From assembly GCF_030816475.1 (NCBI RefSeq), contig NZ_JAUSXF010000001.1:806001-870000 (forward strand): a stretch of 64,000 nt of DNA, given 5' to 3'. The notes below the pieces were generated by a model. That model was not told the origin of the DNA and ran no database searches. It saw only the letters and a program-made list of their open reading frames with translations. The position numbers were made by a program, and so were the translations under genes. This document shows positions 8,453 through 16,361 of this stretch, piece after piece. The stretch is from Arthrobacter pascens (lineage in GTDB: Bacteria; Actinomycetota; Actinomycetes; Actinomycetales; Micrococcaceae). Each line of letters opens with the position of its first letter. Within the stretch, counting starts at the first letter, position 1.

Positions 8453-8596
8453 ATGGGTATCTCTGGGGGCACACAGTACGCACGCGACTCGCGGCGGGAG
8501 CTCCGGCGCCGCCGGATGCAGCTTATTTCCTATGTTTTGCTGGCCGTACTGGCGGCCGCCACCGTGGGCGTGGTGCTGTTGGCGCTCGAGCGCTGA
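8453..8596 (+). CDS. Single-span membrane microprotein, 47 aa
   Basis: The frame starts MGISGGTQYARDSRRELRRR and continues with one hydrophobic helix (QLISYVLLAVLAAATVGVVL), ending LALER. A basic stretch directly before the helix predicts an N-in orientation. No clear Shine-Dalgarno; the call rests on the clean basic-helix architecture and on two further microproteins of the same type downstream. Function unknown. Confidence 0.5.
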   Translation: MGISGGTQYARDSRRELRRRRMQLISYVLLAVLAAATVGVVLLALER

Positions 8597-8738
8597 ACCG
8601 CCTTCGGGGGTTGGAGCTTGGGGGCGTAGGAAAACGATTACCCGTTTTCACCGTAGCGTGACTTGTCATTGCGGAAGCGGATGGATAGCGTGTTCCTGAT
8701 CCGTATGGGGGATCCCTGCTTGCCAATGGAGGTCTGTT

Positions 8739-8876
8739 GTGGCCCTATCCAATTTTGTGTTCGCGCTCGCTGCGCTGCTGGGTACGCTGCTGATACCCTT
8801 TGGTGTCCTGTACTGCCTGCTGCGGCTCAAGCGCCGTGCTTTGCAGGTTACCGTCTCCCGGAGTGACCGATCCTAG
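8739..8876 (+). CDS. Single-span membrane microprotein, 45 aa
   Basis: A GTG start six bases after GGAGG (8728-8732) opens a 45-codon frame: MALSNFVFALAALLGTLLIP, then FGVLYCLLRLKRRALQV and a short polar tail. The helix comes first and the basic RLKRR patch follows, so the tail is predicted to be cytoplasmic. The next microprotein begins two bases after this stop codon, which implies translational coupling. Function unknown. Confidence 0.6.
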   Translation: MALSNFVFALAALLGTLLIPFGVLYCLLRLKRRALQVTVSRSDRS

Positions 8877-8878
8877 CC

Positions 8879-8998
8879 ATGCCCTACGTCGACATCAACC
8901 CGCACAAACGCCGTCCCAAATGGCAGGCCTACGCCATCCTGGCCGTGCTGCTGGTCCTCACCGCCGCCGTCGTGACCCATGCCCTGACACGGGTCTGA
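8879..8998 (+). CDS. Single-span membrane microprotein, 39 aa
   Basis: A 39-codon frame starting MPYVDINPHKRRPKWQ, followed by one helix (AYAILAVLLVLTAAVV) and a short THALTRV tail. The ATG lies two bases after the stop of the preceding microprotein with no ribosome site of its own. It therefore probably relies on coupling to that gene. The MinD-like ATPase gene begins 93 bp downstream. Function unknown. Confidence 0.6.
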   Translation: MPYVDINPHKRRPKWQAYAILAVLLVLTAAVVTHALTRV

Positions 8999-9091
8999 CA
9001 GCCGGATTCTGCCCAAGCACCTAGACTTACTGTTTGAACCAGACCGTAAAGTGCCGCAGAACCTTTTGCCCGATGTCCTGGGGGGACAGAT

Positions 9092-10516
9092 ATGCCTGAT
9101 CCGGCGGATAAGAACCCACGTGCCCTTGCACAGGATGCAGATCAAGGGCAGCCGCAGCTGCGCCGACGCCGTGACCTCCGTCGCGCTGACGGCGGGCTGA
9201 CGGATGTCCGGACAGGAACTATGCCAGCCGTAACTCCCGATCCCGTTAGCCAGCCCGACGCCGGCCAGCCCGTCATCCGCCGTAGTTCCTGGGCGGAGGC
9301 GGCCGCCGCAGCCGATGCAGCAAAAACCTCCGGCCACGTCCCGGCGCCCACCCGCAGGCCCTCGGTGGCTCCCGTGTCGCTCGAACCCGAGACCGGTCAG
9401 CCGGAAGCTGCCCTCCCTGCCTTCGACGCTTCGGAAGCAGCCCGGCCGGCTGCTCCGGAACTAAGCACCTCCGCAGCGACGCGGACCGTCGTCGACCCCG
9501 CCCCGCCGTCGTCGGACACCCCTGAGGAAGCCCCTGCGTTCCGCCGCAGCCGGACGGCCACTGCTGACGCCATCGCCGGCAGCCCTATGCCGGACTTCAT
9601 CAGCTCGCCTGGCCTGTTCGTCCGCGAGCAGAAGCCCCGGCCTGTGGGCGGCCTTCGCGGCGCCATTTACTCGCTTACTGGCGGGGCATGGAACCTGGGC
9701 CCCGGGACCAAGCAGCGCCAGGAAGACGAACTGGGCCGCCGCATCTCGCGCCAGCTGCAGGGCAGCTACAACACGGCGGTGCTGAGCCTCAAAGGCGGCA
9801 TCGGCAAGACTTCAACCACCGTGGGCGTCGGCCTGACACTGGCTGAATTCCGCGGTGATGCACCGTGCGCCATTGATGCCAACCCTGATTCGGGCGACCT
9901 GGTGGAGCGCGCGCTGGGCGAGGGCATCTACCAGCAGGCCAGCCCCCGCACCATCACGGACCTGCTCAAGAACATCGAATCCATCGATTCCCTCACGGCC
10001 CTTGCCCGGTACATGCACCACGCGGGCCGGCTACACCTGATCGCCGGGGAGCAGGACCCGGAGGTCTCCGACTCGCTCACGGCCGCCGAATACCTGAGGA
10101 TCCGCCGTCTCATCTCCAGCTACTACTCGGTGGCGCTGACGGACTGCGGCACCGGCGTGACTCACAATGCCATGAGCGGGATCCTGCAGTCCGCCGACAA
10201 CCTCGTCATCGCCGCGGGCTACGCGGTTAGCGGCGCCAAGCGCGCCCGCAGCACCCTGCAGTGGCTGGCCCATCACGGCTACGAGGACCTGGCCCGGGAC
10301 GCGATTGTGGTCATCACGGACAAGGACGAGGTCTCCTCCCGTGTGGACAAGGACGCCATTGAGGAGCACCTTTCCGGCATCTGCCGCGAGCTCATCGCCG
10401 TTCCCCACGACCGCGGAGTGGCCGACGGCGACCTGGTCACCTTGGAGGTGCTGAAGCCCGAGACCCGGCGCGCCTACAAGGAGATCGCCGCGGCCATTGT
10501 GGACGGGTACCGGTAG
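9092..10516 (+). CDS. MinD/ParA-like ATPase with long disordered N-terminus
   Basis: A 474-residue protein. The first 190 or so residues are rich in Ala, Pro, Arg and acidic residues and look disordered. After a short basic bridge comes a SIMIBI-class ATPase domain with the deviant Walker A 'LKGGIGKTSTT' (signature Lys 234, P-loop to about 240), an 'AIDANPDSGDL' A'-type motif and 'VALTDCGTGV' as switch II. This architecture resembles the MinD-like ATPases associated with actinobacterial type VII secretion (EspI-like), but no Esx, EccC or WXG gene is in the window, so that link is only inference. GGGGGGA stands upstream of the ATG. Three membrane microproteins precede it and could be partners. 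Confidence 0.8.
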   Translation: MPDPADKNPRALAQDADQGQPQLRRRRDLRRADGGLTDVRTGTMPAVTPDPVSQPDAGQPVIRRSSWAEAAAAADAAKTSGHVPAPTRRPSVAPVSLEPETGQPEAALPAFDASEAARPAAPELSTSAATRTVVDPAPPSSDTPEEAPAFRRSRTATADAIAGSPMPDFISSPGLFVREQKPRPVGGLRGAIYSLTGGAWNLGPGTKQRQEDELGRRISRQLQGSYNTAVLSLKGGIGKTSTTVGVGLTLAEFRGDAPCAIDANPDSGDLVERALGEGIYQQASPRTITDLLKNIESIDSLTALARYMHHAGRLHLIAGEQDPEVSDSLTAAEYLRIRRLISSYYSVALTDCGTGVTHNAMSGILQSADNLVIAAGYAVSGAKRARSTLQWLAHHGYEDLARDAIVVITDKDEVSSRVDKDAIEEHLSGICRELIAVPHDRGVADGDLVTLEVLKPETRRAYKEIAAAIVDGYR

Positions 10517-10633
10517 GAATTGCGGTTCGTTCGACTTTGCGGGCCTGCCTAGGCGCACCTCCGGATTCTGCCTCCACTTGCGCCTCGTCAATGGGACGGA
10601 CATATTGTCAGACCCTGCTGAGATGCTTTTCTT

Positions 10634-12190
10634 ATGGAGAGCACTGGTGCTTGGACAGGGGGAAACGAGGAGGCTTTCGAAGCCGCCGGCGGGCTCGAAG
10701 CCGCCGAAGGGTTTGAGGCCTCCGCCGCGGCGCTGTCCTCTGTCGCAGCGTCCGTTGCGGTTCTCTGGCGGATCATCGGACCGGATTTCGGTGGCCATGT
10801 GGATGGCCTTTGTTCTGGCGGCCGTGACTCCGATCTCTTGCGGCGACGGGTCGATGCCTGCCTGGATGCCCTGACCGAGCTAGTCCGGTTCGAGGCCAAA
10901 GCCGCGGCCCTGAAAGTACTGATCGCTGCTGCATTCATCGAGGGCTCAGAGGCCCTTTCATCCCCGGCGGCCACCGCCCAAGAAGCTACGGCTCAGGAAA
11001 TGTCCACGGTCGCAGAGGTTGCGTGCGTTATGACAGTCAGCGAACGCAGCGCGGGCGCACTCCTCGCCCAGTCTCACCAGCTCGTCAGCACCCTGCCCCT
11101 CACCCTCTCCGCACTGCAGGCCGGGAACATTTCGTGGCAGCACGCGCGGGTCATGGTCGATGAAACCGCAAGCCTTGACCCCGCCGGCGCAGCAGCGTTG
11201 GAGGCACATTTCCTGGACCCGCATGCACCAAACCCTGCCAGGGGGTGCCCGGCCGAGGAACTCGTCCCGTCGCGCTTCAGGCACAAGGCGCGGACCTGGC
11301 GCGAACGCCACCATCCTGTGTCCATCGAAAAGCGACACGCGAAGGGTGTCCAGGACCGGAGGCTGGAGTACGCCCCGGACAGGGACGGGATGGCCTGGCT
11401 CTCCGCCTACCTTCCCGCTGATCAGGCGGCCGGAATCTGGGACCGCATCACCAGCGCAGCCCGTACCCTACAGGGCCCGGAAGAGGGCCGGACCATCACC
11501 CAGCTGCGCGCTGACTTGGCAGCCACCTGGCTCCTCACCAACGACACCACCGGGCGCACGGCCGGTGGCGGAACGGGCGCTAGCGACGGCAGGGGCAGTA
11601 GCGCCGGCACTGGTGGTCACGTCCCGTTTGGCGGCTGCGTCCCGTCCCCGACGGCGCAGGTGCTCATCACTGTTCCGGCGCTGTCGTTACTGGGAGTTAC
11701 GGACGATGCGGCCACCCTTGACGGATTCGGGCCGATCCCGCCCAGCATGGCCCGACGCCTCGTCAAGGACGGCGCCACATCCTTTCTGCGCGTCCTCACC
11801 GATCCGCGAGATGGCGCTCCGCTGGAAATCGGCCGCAAGAGCTACCGAATCACCAAGGCAATGCGGCAATGGCTCCATCTACGGGACGCCAAATGCCCGT
11901 TCCCAGGCTGCAATAACCACTCCCTCGACAATGAAGCCGACCATATCCTGGCCTGGGCCCACGGTGGCACCACAGGCATCAGCAATCTAGGGCAACCCTG
12001 CCGCAAGCACCACAAACTGAGACACATTACGCGCTGGCAACCCACCCCAGCCACGAAAGACAAACCACCCGGCTGGACGGCACCATCAGGGCGCCACTAC
12101 CCCAGCGAACAACAGGACTGGGAGCCACCCACCTGGCCCGATCCGCACGACCCACTCACGGAACAGGCCGGCATCCCGTTGGGGCCTTGA
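10634..12190 (+). CDS. DUF222 / HNH endonuclease (13E12-repeat family) protein
   Basis: A 518-residue protein of the large actinobacterial DUF222-HNH family, often present in many copies per genome. The N-terminal half contains the helical DUF222 region ('ERSAGALLAQSHQLVSTLPL', 'ALQAGNISWQHARVM'). The C-terminal HNH nuclease module (about 415-475) carries CPFPGC, the metal-coordinating 'NEADHI', 'GGTTGISNLGQPCRKHH' and a final His. Biological role is not established; these genes are suspected of homing or repeat behaviour. The last codons (GIPLGP) and the stop lie inside the first unit of a 35-bp tandem repeat that continues downstream, so the C-terminus may have been shaped by repeat expansion. 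Confidence 0.88.
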   Translation: MESTGAWTGGNEEAFEAAGGLEAAEGFEASAAALSSVAASVAVLWRIIGPDFGGHVDGLCSGGRDSDLLRRRVDACLDALTELVRFEAKAAALKVLIAAAFIEGSEALSSPAATAQEATAQEMSTVAEVACVMTVSERSAGALLAQSHQLVSTLPLTLSALQAGNISWQHARVMVDETASLDPAGAAALEAHFLDPHAPNPARGCPAEELVPSRFRHKARTWRERHHPVSIEKRHAKGVQDRRLEYAPDRDGMAWLSAYLPADQAAGIWDRITSAARTLQGPEEGRTITQLRADLAATWLLTNDTTGRTAGGGTGASDGRGSSAGTGGHVPFGGCVPSPTAQVLITVPALSLLGVTDDAATLDGFGPIPPSMARRLVKDGATSFLRVLTDPRDGAPLEIGRKSYRITKAMRQWLHLRDAKCPFPGCNNHSLDNEADHILAWAHGGTTGISNLGQPCRKHHKLRHITRWQPTPATKDKPPGWTAPSGRHYPSEQQDWEPPTWPDPHDPLTEQAGIPLGP

Positions 12191-12309
12191 GTCTGGATCA
12201 GGCCCGCATCCTATTGGGGCCTTGAGTCTGGATCAGGCGCGCATCCTGTTGGGGCCTTGAGTCTGGATCAGCCCCGCATCCCGTTGGGACTTGAGTCTGG
12301 ATCAGGCCC
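12171..12309 (+). repeat. Tandem repeat, four 35-bp units
   Basis: Units begin at 12171, 12206, 12241 and 12276. Each reads GCATCC, two variable bases, TTGGGGCCTTGAGTCTGG and then ATCAGGCCC-like bases; the last unit lacks one base. Unit 1 holds the stop codon of the HNH gene. The array lies between that gene and the convergent copper operon. Units differ by only one to four bases, so the expansion is recent. Confidence 0.95.
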
Positions 12310-12347
12310 TAGATCATGCGCTGCGTGAATCTTGAAGTGGGTCGCTT

Positions 12348-12995
12348 TTATTCGTCGTCAACAGGGGCATCCTGGCTTCCCAGACGGCGCTTGATCCTGA
12401 TGGCTAGGGCAACGAAACCCGCGATGAGGATCAGCGCGACGACGCCCGCCATGACCAGCTCCGTGGGGAGCCCTCCGCTGCTGCTGGCCGGTGCTGCCGA
12501 TGGGGACGCTGCCGACGGCGACGCTGTTGCTGGCGACGTTGATGCCGTCGACGAAGTAGCCGAAGGGCTGTTGCTGGCGTTGGTATCGCCGCTGGTATTG
12601 CCGCTACCTGCGGTGAACGTGAAGGTTCCTTCGATGGGGTGGCCGTCGGAGGACACCACCCGCCAGGTCACCGTGTAGTTCCCAGCAGGGGCCTCGGACT
12701 TGACCGGCTGGGTGACATGGTTATCCACGATGGACACCTGGCCGTCGGCCTGGTCGGTGCCCGTCGCATCCACAACGCGGATCACTGAGCCGATGGCGAT
12801 AGGGGTGTTGCTGAAGGTCAGGCCGATCTTTCCCGGGACACTGCCAACAACAGAGTTGGCGCCCGGATCGGTTGACTCAAGGGTGTCGTGCGCCTGTGCC
12901 GCGGCACCGGGAAGCACCAGCATGAGTGACGTGGCCACGATCAGCAGGAAACCCCGGGGCCTAAATCCCAGACGGTGACTGTGAAGCGATTTCAA
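12348..12995 (-). CDS. copC: CopC-domain copper-binding protein, membrane-anchored
   Basis: A 215-residue exported protein. After the signal peptide (GFLLIVATSLMLVLPGAAAQA) the mature protein begins with His (AHDTLESTDPG), the N-terminal copper ligand of CopC proteins. The beta-barrel ends with the diagnostic 'DGHPIEGTFTFTAGSG'. A Ser/Ala-rich linker, one transmembrane helix near the C-terminus and a basic/acidic tail follow, so it is anchored outside the cell. The TTG at 12995 is preferred because GGAAAGGA precedes it; ATG at 13046 is in frame but lacks a ribosome site. Last gene of a reverse-strand operon with ycnI and a membrane protein; probable role in periplasmic-side copper handling. 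Confidence 0.88.
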   Translation of the reverse strand: MKSLHSHRLGFRPRGFLLIVATSLMLVLPGAAAQAHDTLESTDPGANSVVGSVPGKIGLTFSNTPIAIGSVIRVVDATGTDQADGQVSIVDNHVTQPVKSEAPAGNYTVTWRVVSSDGHPIEGTFTFTAGSGNTSGDTNASNSPSATSSTASTSPATASPSAASPSAAPASSSGGLPTELVMAGVVALILIAGFVALAIRIKRRLGSQDAPVDDE

Positions 12996-13085
12996 AACAG
13001 GTCCTTTCCGGAGGCGGCAATCCAGGTGGTGGCCGGACCTAGTCATCCGGCCACCGCAGGAACCGTTAGTGCTGAATGCTGGAAC

Positions 13086-13823
13086 TTACTTGGCCGACCG
13101 GGTGCGCCGGCCTGCCAGGACGACGCCCAGTGCTGCAGCGCCGAGGACGAATCCTGCTGCGCCCAGGACAACGCCCCAGACCGACGTGCCGTCGTTGGAA
13201 TCTGAGGAGGTTTGGCTGACGGGAGAAGCAGCGGCAGGCGACGCGGCAGCGGCGGCCGCATCGCCGCCGTCGGCCGTTGTCGTGAAGGCCGGGGCCGGAT
13301 GCTTCGGCTCCGGCTGACCGTCGACCGTCTTTTCGTCCCAATTGACGACGGTTCCGTCGGTGTAGGTCTGCGCCGCGGGCAGGATCACTGTGGTCCCGGC
13401 CTGGGGGAGCTTGCCCACGGAGAGGGAGAACGACTGGTATTCGTTCTGCCCGATTTGGTGCGTTGAGTCGGCTGTCCAGATCACCGACGTCGGCGCTTTG
13501 GTAACGGTCGTGCCCGAAACGGTGACGGGTTTGGGCAGGTCGCTGGTGATGACCTGGGCGGTCCACCCTTCGACAGGTTTGACCGAGACCGACGTGAAGG
13601 GCGTGTTCGTGGGCAGTTTGACCTCAAGCTTGCTGGTCTTGGCCGTGGGGGACTCGTTGGGGACGTTGAATGTCAGGTGCGAGTAGCCGTTGGCGCCGGT
13701 GCTGTCAGGATCGACCTTCACGTGGGCGGAGGCCGCAGTGGCGGCCATGGCGATCATGCCAGTTGAAGCGGCGACGGCGGCAAGGGTCTTGAGGGTACGG
13801 CGGATGGAGGTTTTCACAATCAT
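13086..13823 (-). CDS. ycnI: YcnI-family (DUF1775) copper-binding protein
   Basis: A 245-residue exported protein. The signal peptide (LAAVAASTGMIAMAATAASA) is followed at once by mature His in 'AHVKVDPDS', the copper-binding position of YcnI domains. The domain contains the family segment 'YSHLTFNVPNESPTAKTSKL' and an 'EYQSFSLSVGKLP' strand. An Ala/Ser-rich linker and a C-terminal membrane helix (WGVVLGAAGFVLGAAALGVV) with a basic stop-transfer end anchor it. Start at 13823 chosen for GGAAGG. It lies between a polytopic membrane protein and CopC, the usual company for YcnI, supporting a copper chaperone role at the outer face. Confidence 0.9.
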   Translation of the reverse strand: MIVKTSIRRTLKTLAAVAASTGMIAMAATAASAHVKVDPDSTGANGYSHLTFNVPNESPTAKTSKLEVKLPTNTPFTSVSVKPVEGWTAQVITSDLPKPVTVSGTTVTKAPTSVIWTADSTHQIGQNEYQSFSLSVGKLPQAGTTVILPAAQTYTDGTVVNWDEKTVDGQPEPKHPAPAFTTTADGGDAAAAAASPAAASPVSQTSSDSNDGTSVWGVVLGAAGFVLGAAALGVVLAGRRTRSAK

Positions 13824-14001
13824 GCCTTCCAGGCAAAGGGTGCGCGCACCGGCCAGCGGCACGCCCTCTTAGGGCGGGCCTGTCGTTAGTGCTCTAACGG
13901 CCGGTGTGGCGCAGGGGAAACATAGACAAACGCCGGACCGCGGACGGACCGCGGTCTTGTTCTGGATTCGGTCCAGGCGGCGGGGTGGATGGCTTGTCCG
14001 C

Positions 14002-14682
14002 TCAGAGGGCGGCGCGGGACCTCGGCGGGCCGCGCAGCGCGGGCAGCCTGAGGGTCCTCCACCGGGAAGGAATGACAACAGGCGCTGGAAGCGGAAGGCG
14101 CGGCCAGGCCGGGACGAACAGTGCGGCCAGCAGTTGGATAAGGGGGCGAAGCCAGGCCGCCAATGCCCAGAGTGCCGCCTCGCCCCTGGCCAGGACCAGT
14201 GCGGTGATCACTGTGGCCGCGGCGTGAAGGATGAGCATCAAGGCCCCGGACGCTGCTGTTTGCGCCGCCTCCAAGGGAGCGGTCAAGGGCGCCGGGGAGA
14301 GCAATGAAACGCCATGGAGATGCCCGGAACTCGGGGTCAATCCAGCAGGCCCGGACAGGGCATGCACAGGCATGCCGTGCACCGACAATGCATCTACCGA
14401 TAGAGCATCGAAGGCCCCGTGCAGGATCAACTGGCTGGAGCCGAGCAGCAGGATCATTACCGGTGCCGTGATCCTGATTTTGGTCAGAATCATGACGGGC
14501 GCCAGCACCAGGGCCAGCAGGCCAAAGCTGATCTCGGGTCCAGGCAGGGAACCGCCGGACAGCATGTGCGCACCGGCAGCCAGACCGAAGATGGCTGCGG
14601 CGACGGCAGCGGCGCGTGGGAAACGGAAAGGGGCATTCACGCCAGTCGCCGCCCTCCCGTCCTTAACATTGCCGCACTCCAC
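14002..14682 (-). CDS. Polytopic membrane protein of the copper operon
   Basis: A 226-residue protein with about four or five hydrophobic segments: 'AAAVAAAIFGLAAGAHML', 'ISFGLLALVLAPVMIL', 'APVMILLLGSSQLILHGAF', 'GALMLILHAAATVITALVLA' and 'AALWALAAWLRPLIQLLAAL'. His residues occur in or near the helices (AHML, LILHGAF, SGHLHG, LILHAA), which would suit metal transfer. It is the first gene of the operon with ycnI and copC. No family name is offered. Start is uncertain: GTG at 14682 or GTG near 14640, which has GGGAGG upstream. Confidence 0.7.
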   Translation of the reverse strand: MECGNVKDGRAATGVNAPFRFPRAAAVAAAIFGLAAGAHMLSGGSLPGPEISFGLLALVLAPVMILTKIRITAPVMILLLGSSQLILHGAFDALSVDALSVHGMPVHALSGPAGLTPSSGHLHGVSLLSPAPLTAPLEAAQTAASGALMLILHAAATVITALVLARGEAALWALAAWLRPLIQLLAALFVPAWPRLPLPAPVVIPSRWRTLRLPALRGPPRSRAAL

Positions 14683-14763
14683 TTTACGGAAAGCCGGTCG
14701 CCGGCCGTTAATTGTGGCCCTTGGAGGTGCCGAGCACGGCGGCGCCCTGGGACATCCCGGTCC

Positions 14764-15210
14764 TCAGGATTCGGACAGAGCCGTTACGCACGATGAAAGC
14801 AGGACACGCAATTGCTGTTGTTCGCCGGTATCGAGTCCCTGGCGCATCCGGCTCTCCACGGAACTGACAGCAGCACTGGCGGCCTGCAGGCGCTCTCGTC
14901 CGACGGCGGTGAGCTGCACCGGGACGGACCGCCCGGCGGGTGGCTGCTCATGCCGGGAAACGAGGTTGTCACGTTCGAGCGACTGCAGGAGCACGTTCAT
15001 TGACTGCCGGGATACGAAGGCTCCGCGGGCCAGCTCGGAGTTGGAGAGCCCCGGCCGCTGGGCAAGGAGCTCAAGGCACGCGTACTGGGGCACCGTCATC
15101 CCCAGCGGGCGGAGCGCAGAATCCATCGCAGACCGCAGCGCACTGTGCGCCTGCTTAAGGAGGTAGCCGAGCGAGGTGTCGAGGTCCACTTGAGCTCCGT
15201 CTTGACGCAT
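14764..15210 (-). CDS. MarR-family transcriptional regulator
   Basis: A 148-residue winged-helix regulator. The recognition region is 'LSNSELARGAFVSRQSMNVL' and the wing 'DNLVSRHEQPPAGRSVPVQL'; flanking helices 'LGYLLKQAHSALRSAMDSAL' and the C-terminal helix would form the dimer interface. Start ATG at 15210 is the first codon consistent with the family length. It is divergent from the VOC gene at 15271, and two TGTCA-type palindromes lie between and overlap the start. Autorepression with co-repression of the VOC gene, relieved by a small ligand, is the expected arrangement. Confidence 0.9.
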   Translation of the reverse strand: MRQDGAQVDLDTSLGYLLKQAHSALRSAMDSALRPLGMTVPQYACLELLAQRPGLSNSELARGAFVSRQSMNVLLQSLERDNLVSRHEQPPAGRSVPVQLTAVGRERLQAASAAVSSVESRMRQGLDTGEQQQLRVLLSSCVTALSES

Positions 15211-15254
15211 GTCAACATTCTGACATAGGTTTTGTATGTCAACATATTGACATA
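15209..15254. promoter_or_regulatory. Twin MarR-type palindromic operators
   Basis: A perfect palindrome TATGTCAACATATTGACATA occupies 15235-15254. A second, imperfect copy, ATGTCAACATTCTGACAT, occupies 15209-15226 and overlaps the MarR start codon. Both share TGTCA arms; their centres are about 27 bp apart. Size and position suit a MarR dimer bound at each site, controlling both divergent genes. Confidence 0.85.
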
Positions 15255-15270
15255 AACAGGAGGCAATGCC

Positions 15271-15639
15271 ATGGCCGCTATCGGGCCCGATTTTATTTCC
15301 CTGCAAGTACAGGACCTCGAACGCTCGGCTGCGTTCTACGAACTGCAGCTTGGACTGAAGCGATCTAAGGCCGGCCCGCCACACGCCGTCGTCTTCGACA
15401 CCCGGCCTGTTCCCTTCGCGGTGCGCGAACCGCTGCCAGGAACCAACATCGGCACGATCCCGCAGCCAGGAGAAGGCGTAGCGCTGTGGCTCCGCGCCAC
15501 GGACGCCCAGCAGCTTCACGATGATCTTGCCGCCGCGGATACGACCATCACCTCCCCGCCGTTTGACGGGCCGTTCGGCCGCACGTTCACCTTCGCCGAC
15601 CCTGACGGCTACAGAATCACGATCCACGACGGCGTCTGA
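15271..15639 (+). CDS. VOC family protein, MarR-controlled
   Basis: A 122-residue single-module VOC protein: 'FISLQVQDLERSAAFYEL' at the N-terminus and 'GRTFTFADPDGYRITIHDG' at the C-terminus. The segment 'HAVVFDTRPVPFAVREPLPG' suggests a small aromatic or aldehyde-like ligand pocket, but the ligand is not identifiable. AGGAGG precedes the start. Divergent from MarR with the operator pair between them, so it is probably induced by the compound it detoxifies or binds. Confidence 0.88.
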   Translation: MAAIGPDFISLQVQDLERSAAFYELQLGLKRSKAGPPHAVVFDTRPVPFAVREPLPGTNIGTIPQPGEGVALWLRATDAQQLHDDLAAADTTITSPPFDGPFGRTFTFADPDGYRITIHDGV

Positions 15640-15759
15640 ACGGAGGGCTTGTCGCATATCGGGAGGCTGGTGACCGGGTAGCAGCCAAGTGCTCCTGGTC
15701 CTCGAAACAGGTACCGACTACTCGTGCGCGGGGGTGTTCCCGGTCCTTATCCTCGGACC

Positions 15760-15996
15760 ATGATGAATCTGATGAATGCCGGGGGACGGCGCCGGCGGCC
15801 CGGGCGGCCAAAGCGAACGGCGGGGAACATCCTGCAGGATGTGGGCTGGACCGGGCTGTCCCTCATGGCAGCCGCCATCCTGCTTCCTGCGGTGGGCGCC
15901 AGTGCTTTGGCCCGGTCGCTGTCTTCGCGTGCGGCTCATCAGGTGCATTCAGCCGCTATTTGGTGTCCGGGATGTCCCGAGTGCGAACCCCGGTGA
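15760..15996 (+). CDS. Small membrane protein with CPGCPEC tail, 78 aa
   Basis: A 78-codon frame beginning MMNLMNAGGRRRRPGRPKR, with a strongly basic start, one hydrophobic helix (GLSLMAAAILLPAVGASALA) and a C-terminal WCPGCPECEPR that could hold a metal or a disulfide. No ribosome site is evident, and part of the frame is shadowed by other frames, so the call is moderate to low. No family recognised. Confidence 0.35.
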   Translation: MMNLMNAGGRRRRPGRPKRTAGNILQDVGWTGLSLMAAAILLPAVGASALARSLSSRAAHQVHSAAIWCPGCPECEPR

Positions 15997-16126
15997 TTTC
16001 CCTGCTCATGCCACCGGATTAACTGGATTAATACGGCGACGTTAATACCGCGCCGTTAAACAGCGCCAGCATCCTCTTTTGGTGATCGCTAACAATACTG
16101 GCCGGTACCCCTAGACCCGCCGCAAA

Positions 16127-16156
16127 TTGCGGACTAGAGTCGGTTCTTGTCATAGT
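16127..16156 (+). promoter_or_regulatory. Candidate sigma-70-type promoter
   Basis: TTGCGG at 16127 and CATAGT at 16151 are separated by 18 bases. Transcription would begin near 16163. No gene follows; a rho-independent-type hairpin lies at 16239-16262, about 75 to 100 bases downstream. Confidence 0.4.
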
Positions 16157-16162
16157 CCGGAG

Positions 16163-16262
16163 GGGACGCCTTGGGCGTTCGGGAAGGGGGAGTACATCAC
16201 CGCTGATCAACACCATGTATTCAATGACCAACCCGCTGAAAGCCCCTCATAGGAGGGGCTTT
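16163..16262 (+). ncRNA. Candidate small RNA of about 100 nt
   Basis: The stretch between a plausible promoter (16127-16156) and a strong GC-rich terminator hairpin (16239-16262) has no convincing reading frame. It contains a purine-rich GGGAAGGGGGAGTAC segment at 16181-16194 that resembles an exposed antisense/anti-SD region. No known RNA family was recognised. Alternative: a leader for an undetected peptide starting at ATG 16215. Confidence 0.35.
16239..16262. terminator. Hairpin terminator
   Basis: AAAGCCCCTC (16239-16248) pairs perfectly with GAGGGGCTTT (16253-16262) around a 4-base loop. The A/T-rich base of the stem supplies a short U run, as in a bidirectional rho-independent terminator. 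Confidence 0.75.
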
Positions 16263-16361
16263 CCCATGTCTTGCGGCCTCAAATTCGATGGCAGTTATCT
16301 TGAATGCCCGGCTATCTTGAGCGCCAGGCCCGTGAGAACCGGAGTGCGCGGCCTGGACTTT

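Noticed and set aside
9092..10516. Plasmid/chromosome partition ParA with ParB and parS
   Set aside because: No ParB gene or parS-like repeats follow; the long disordered N-terminus fits MinD-like/secretion-associated ATPases better than chromosomal ParA.
12171..12309. CRISPR array or IS end
   Set aside because: Head-to-tail 35-bp units without spacers, no inverted termini and no transposase.
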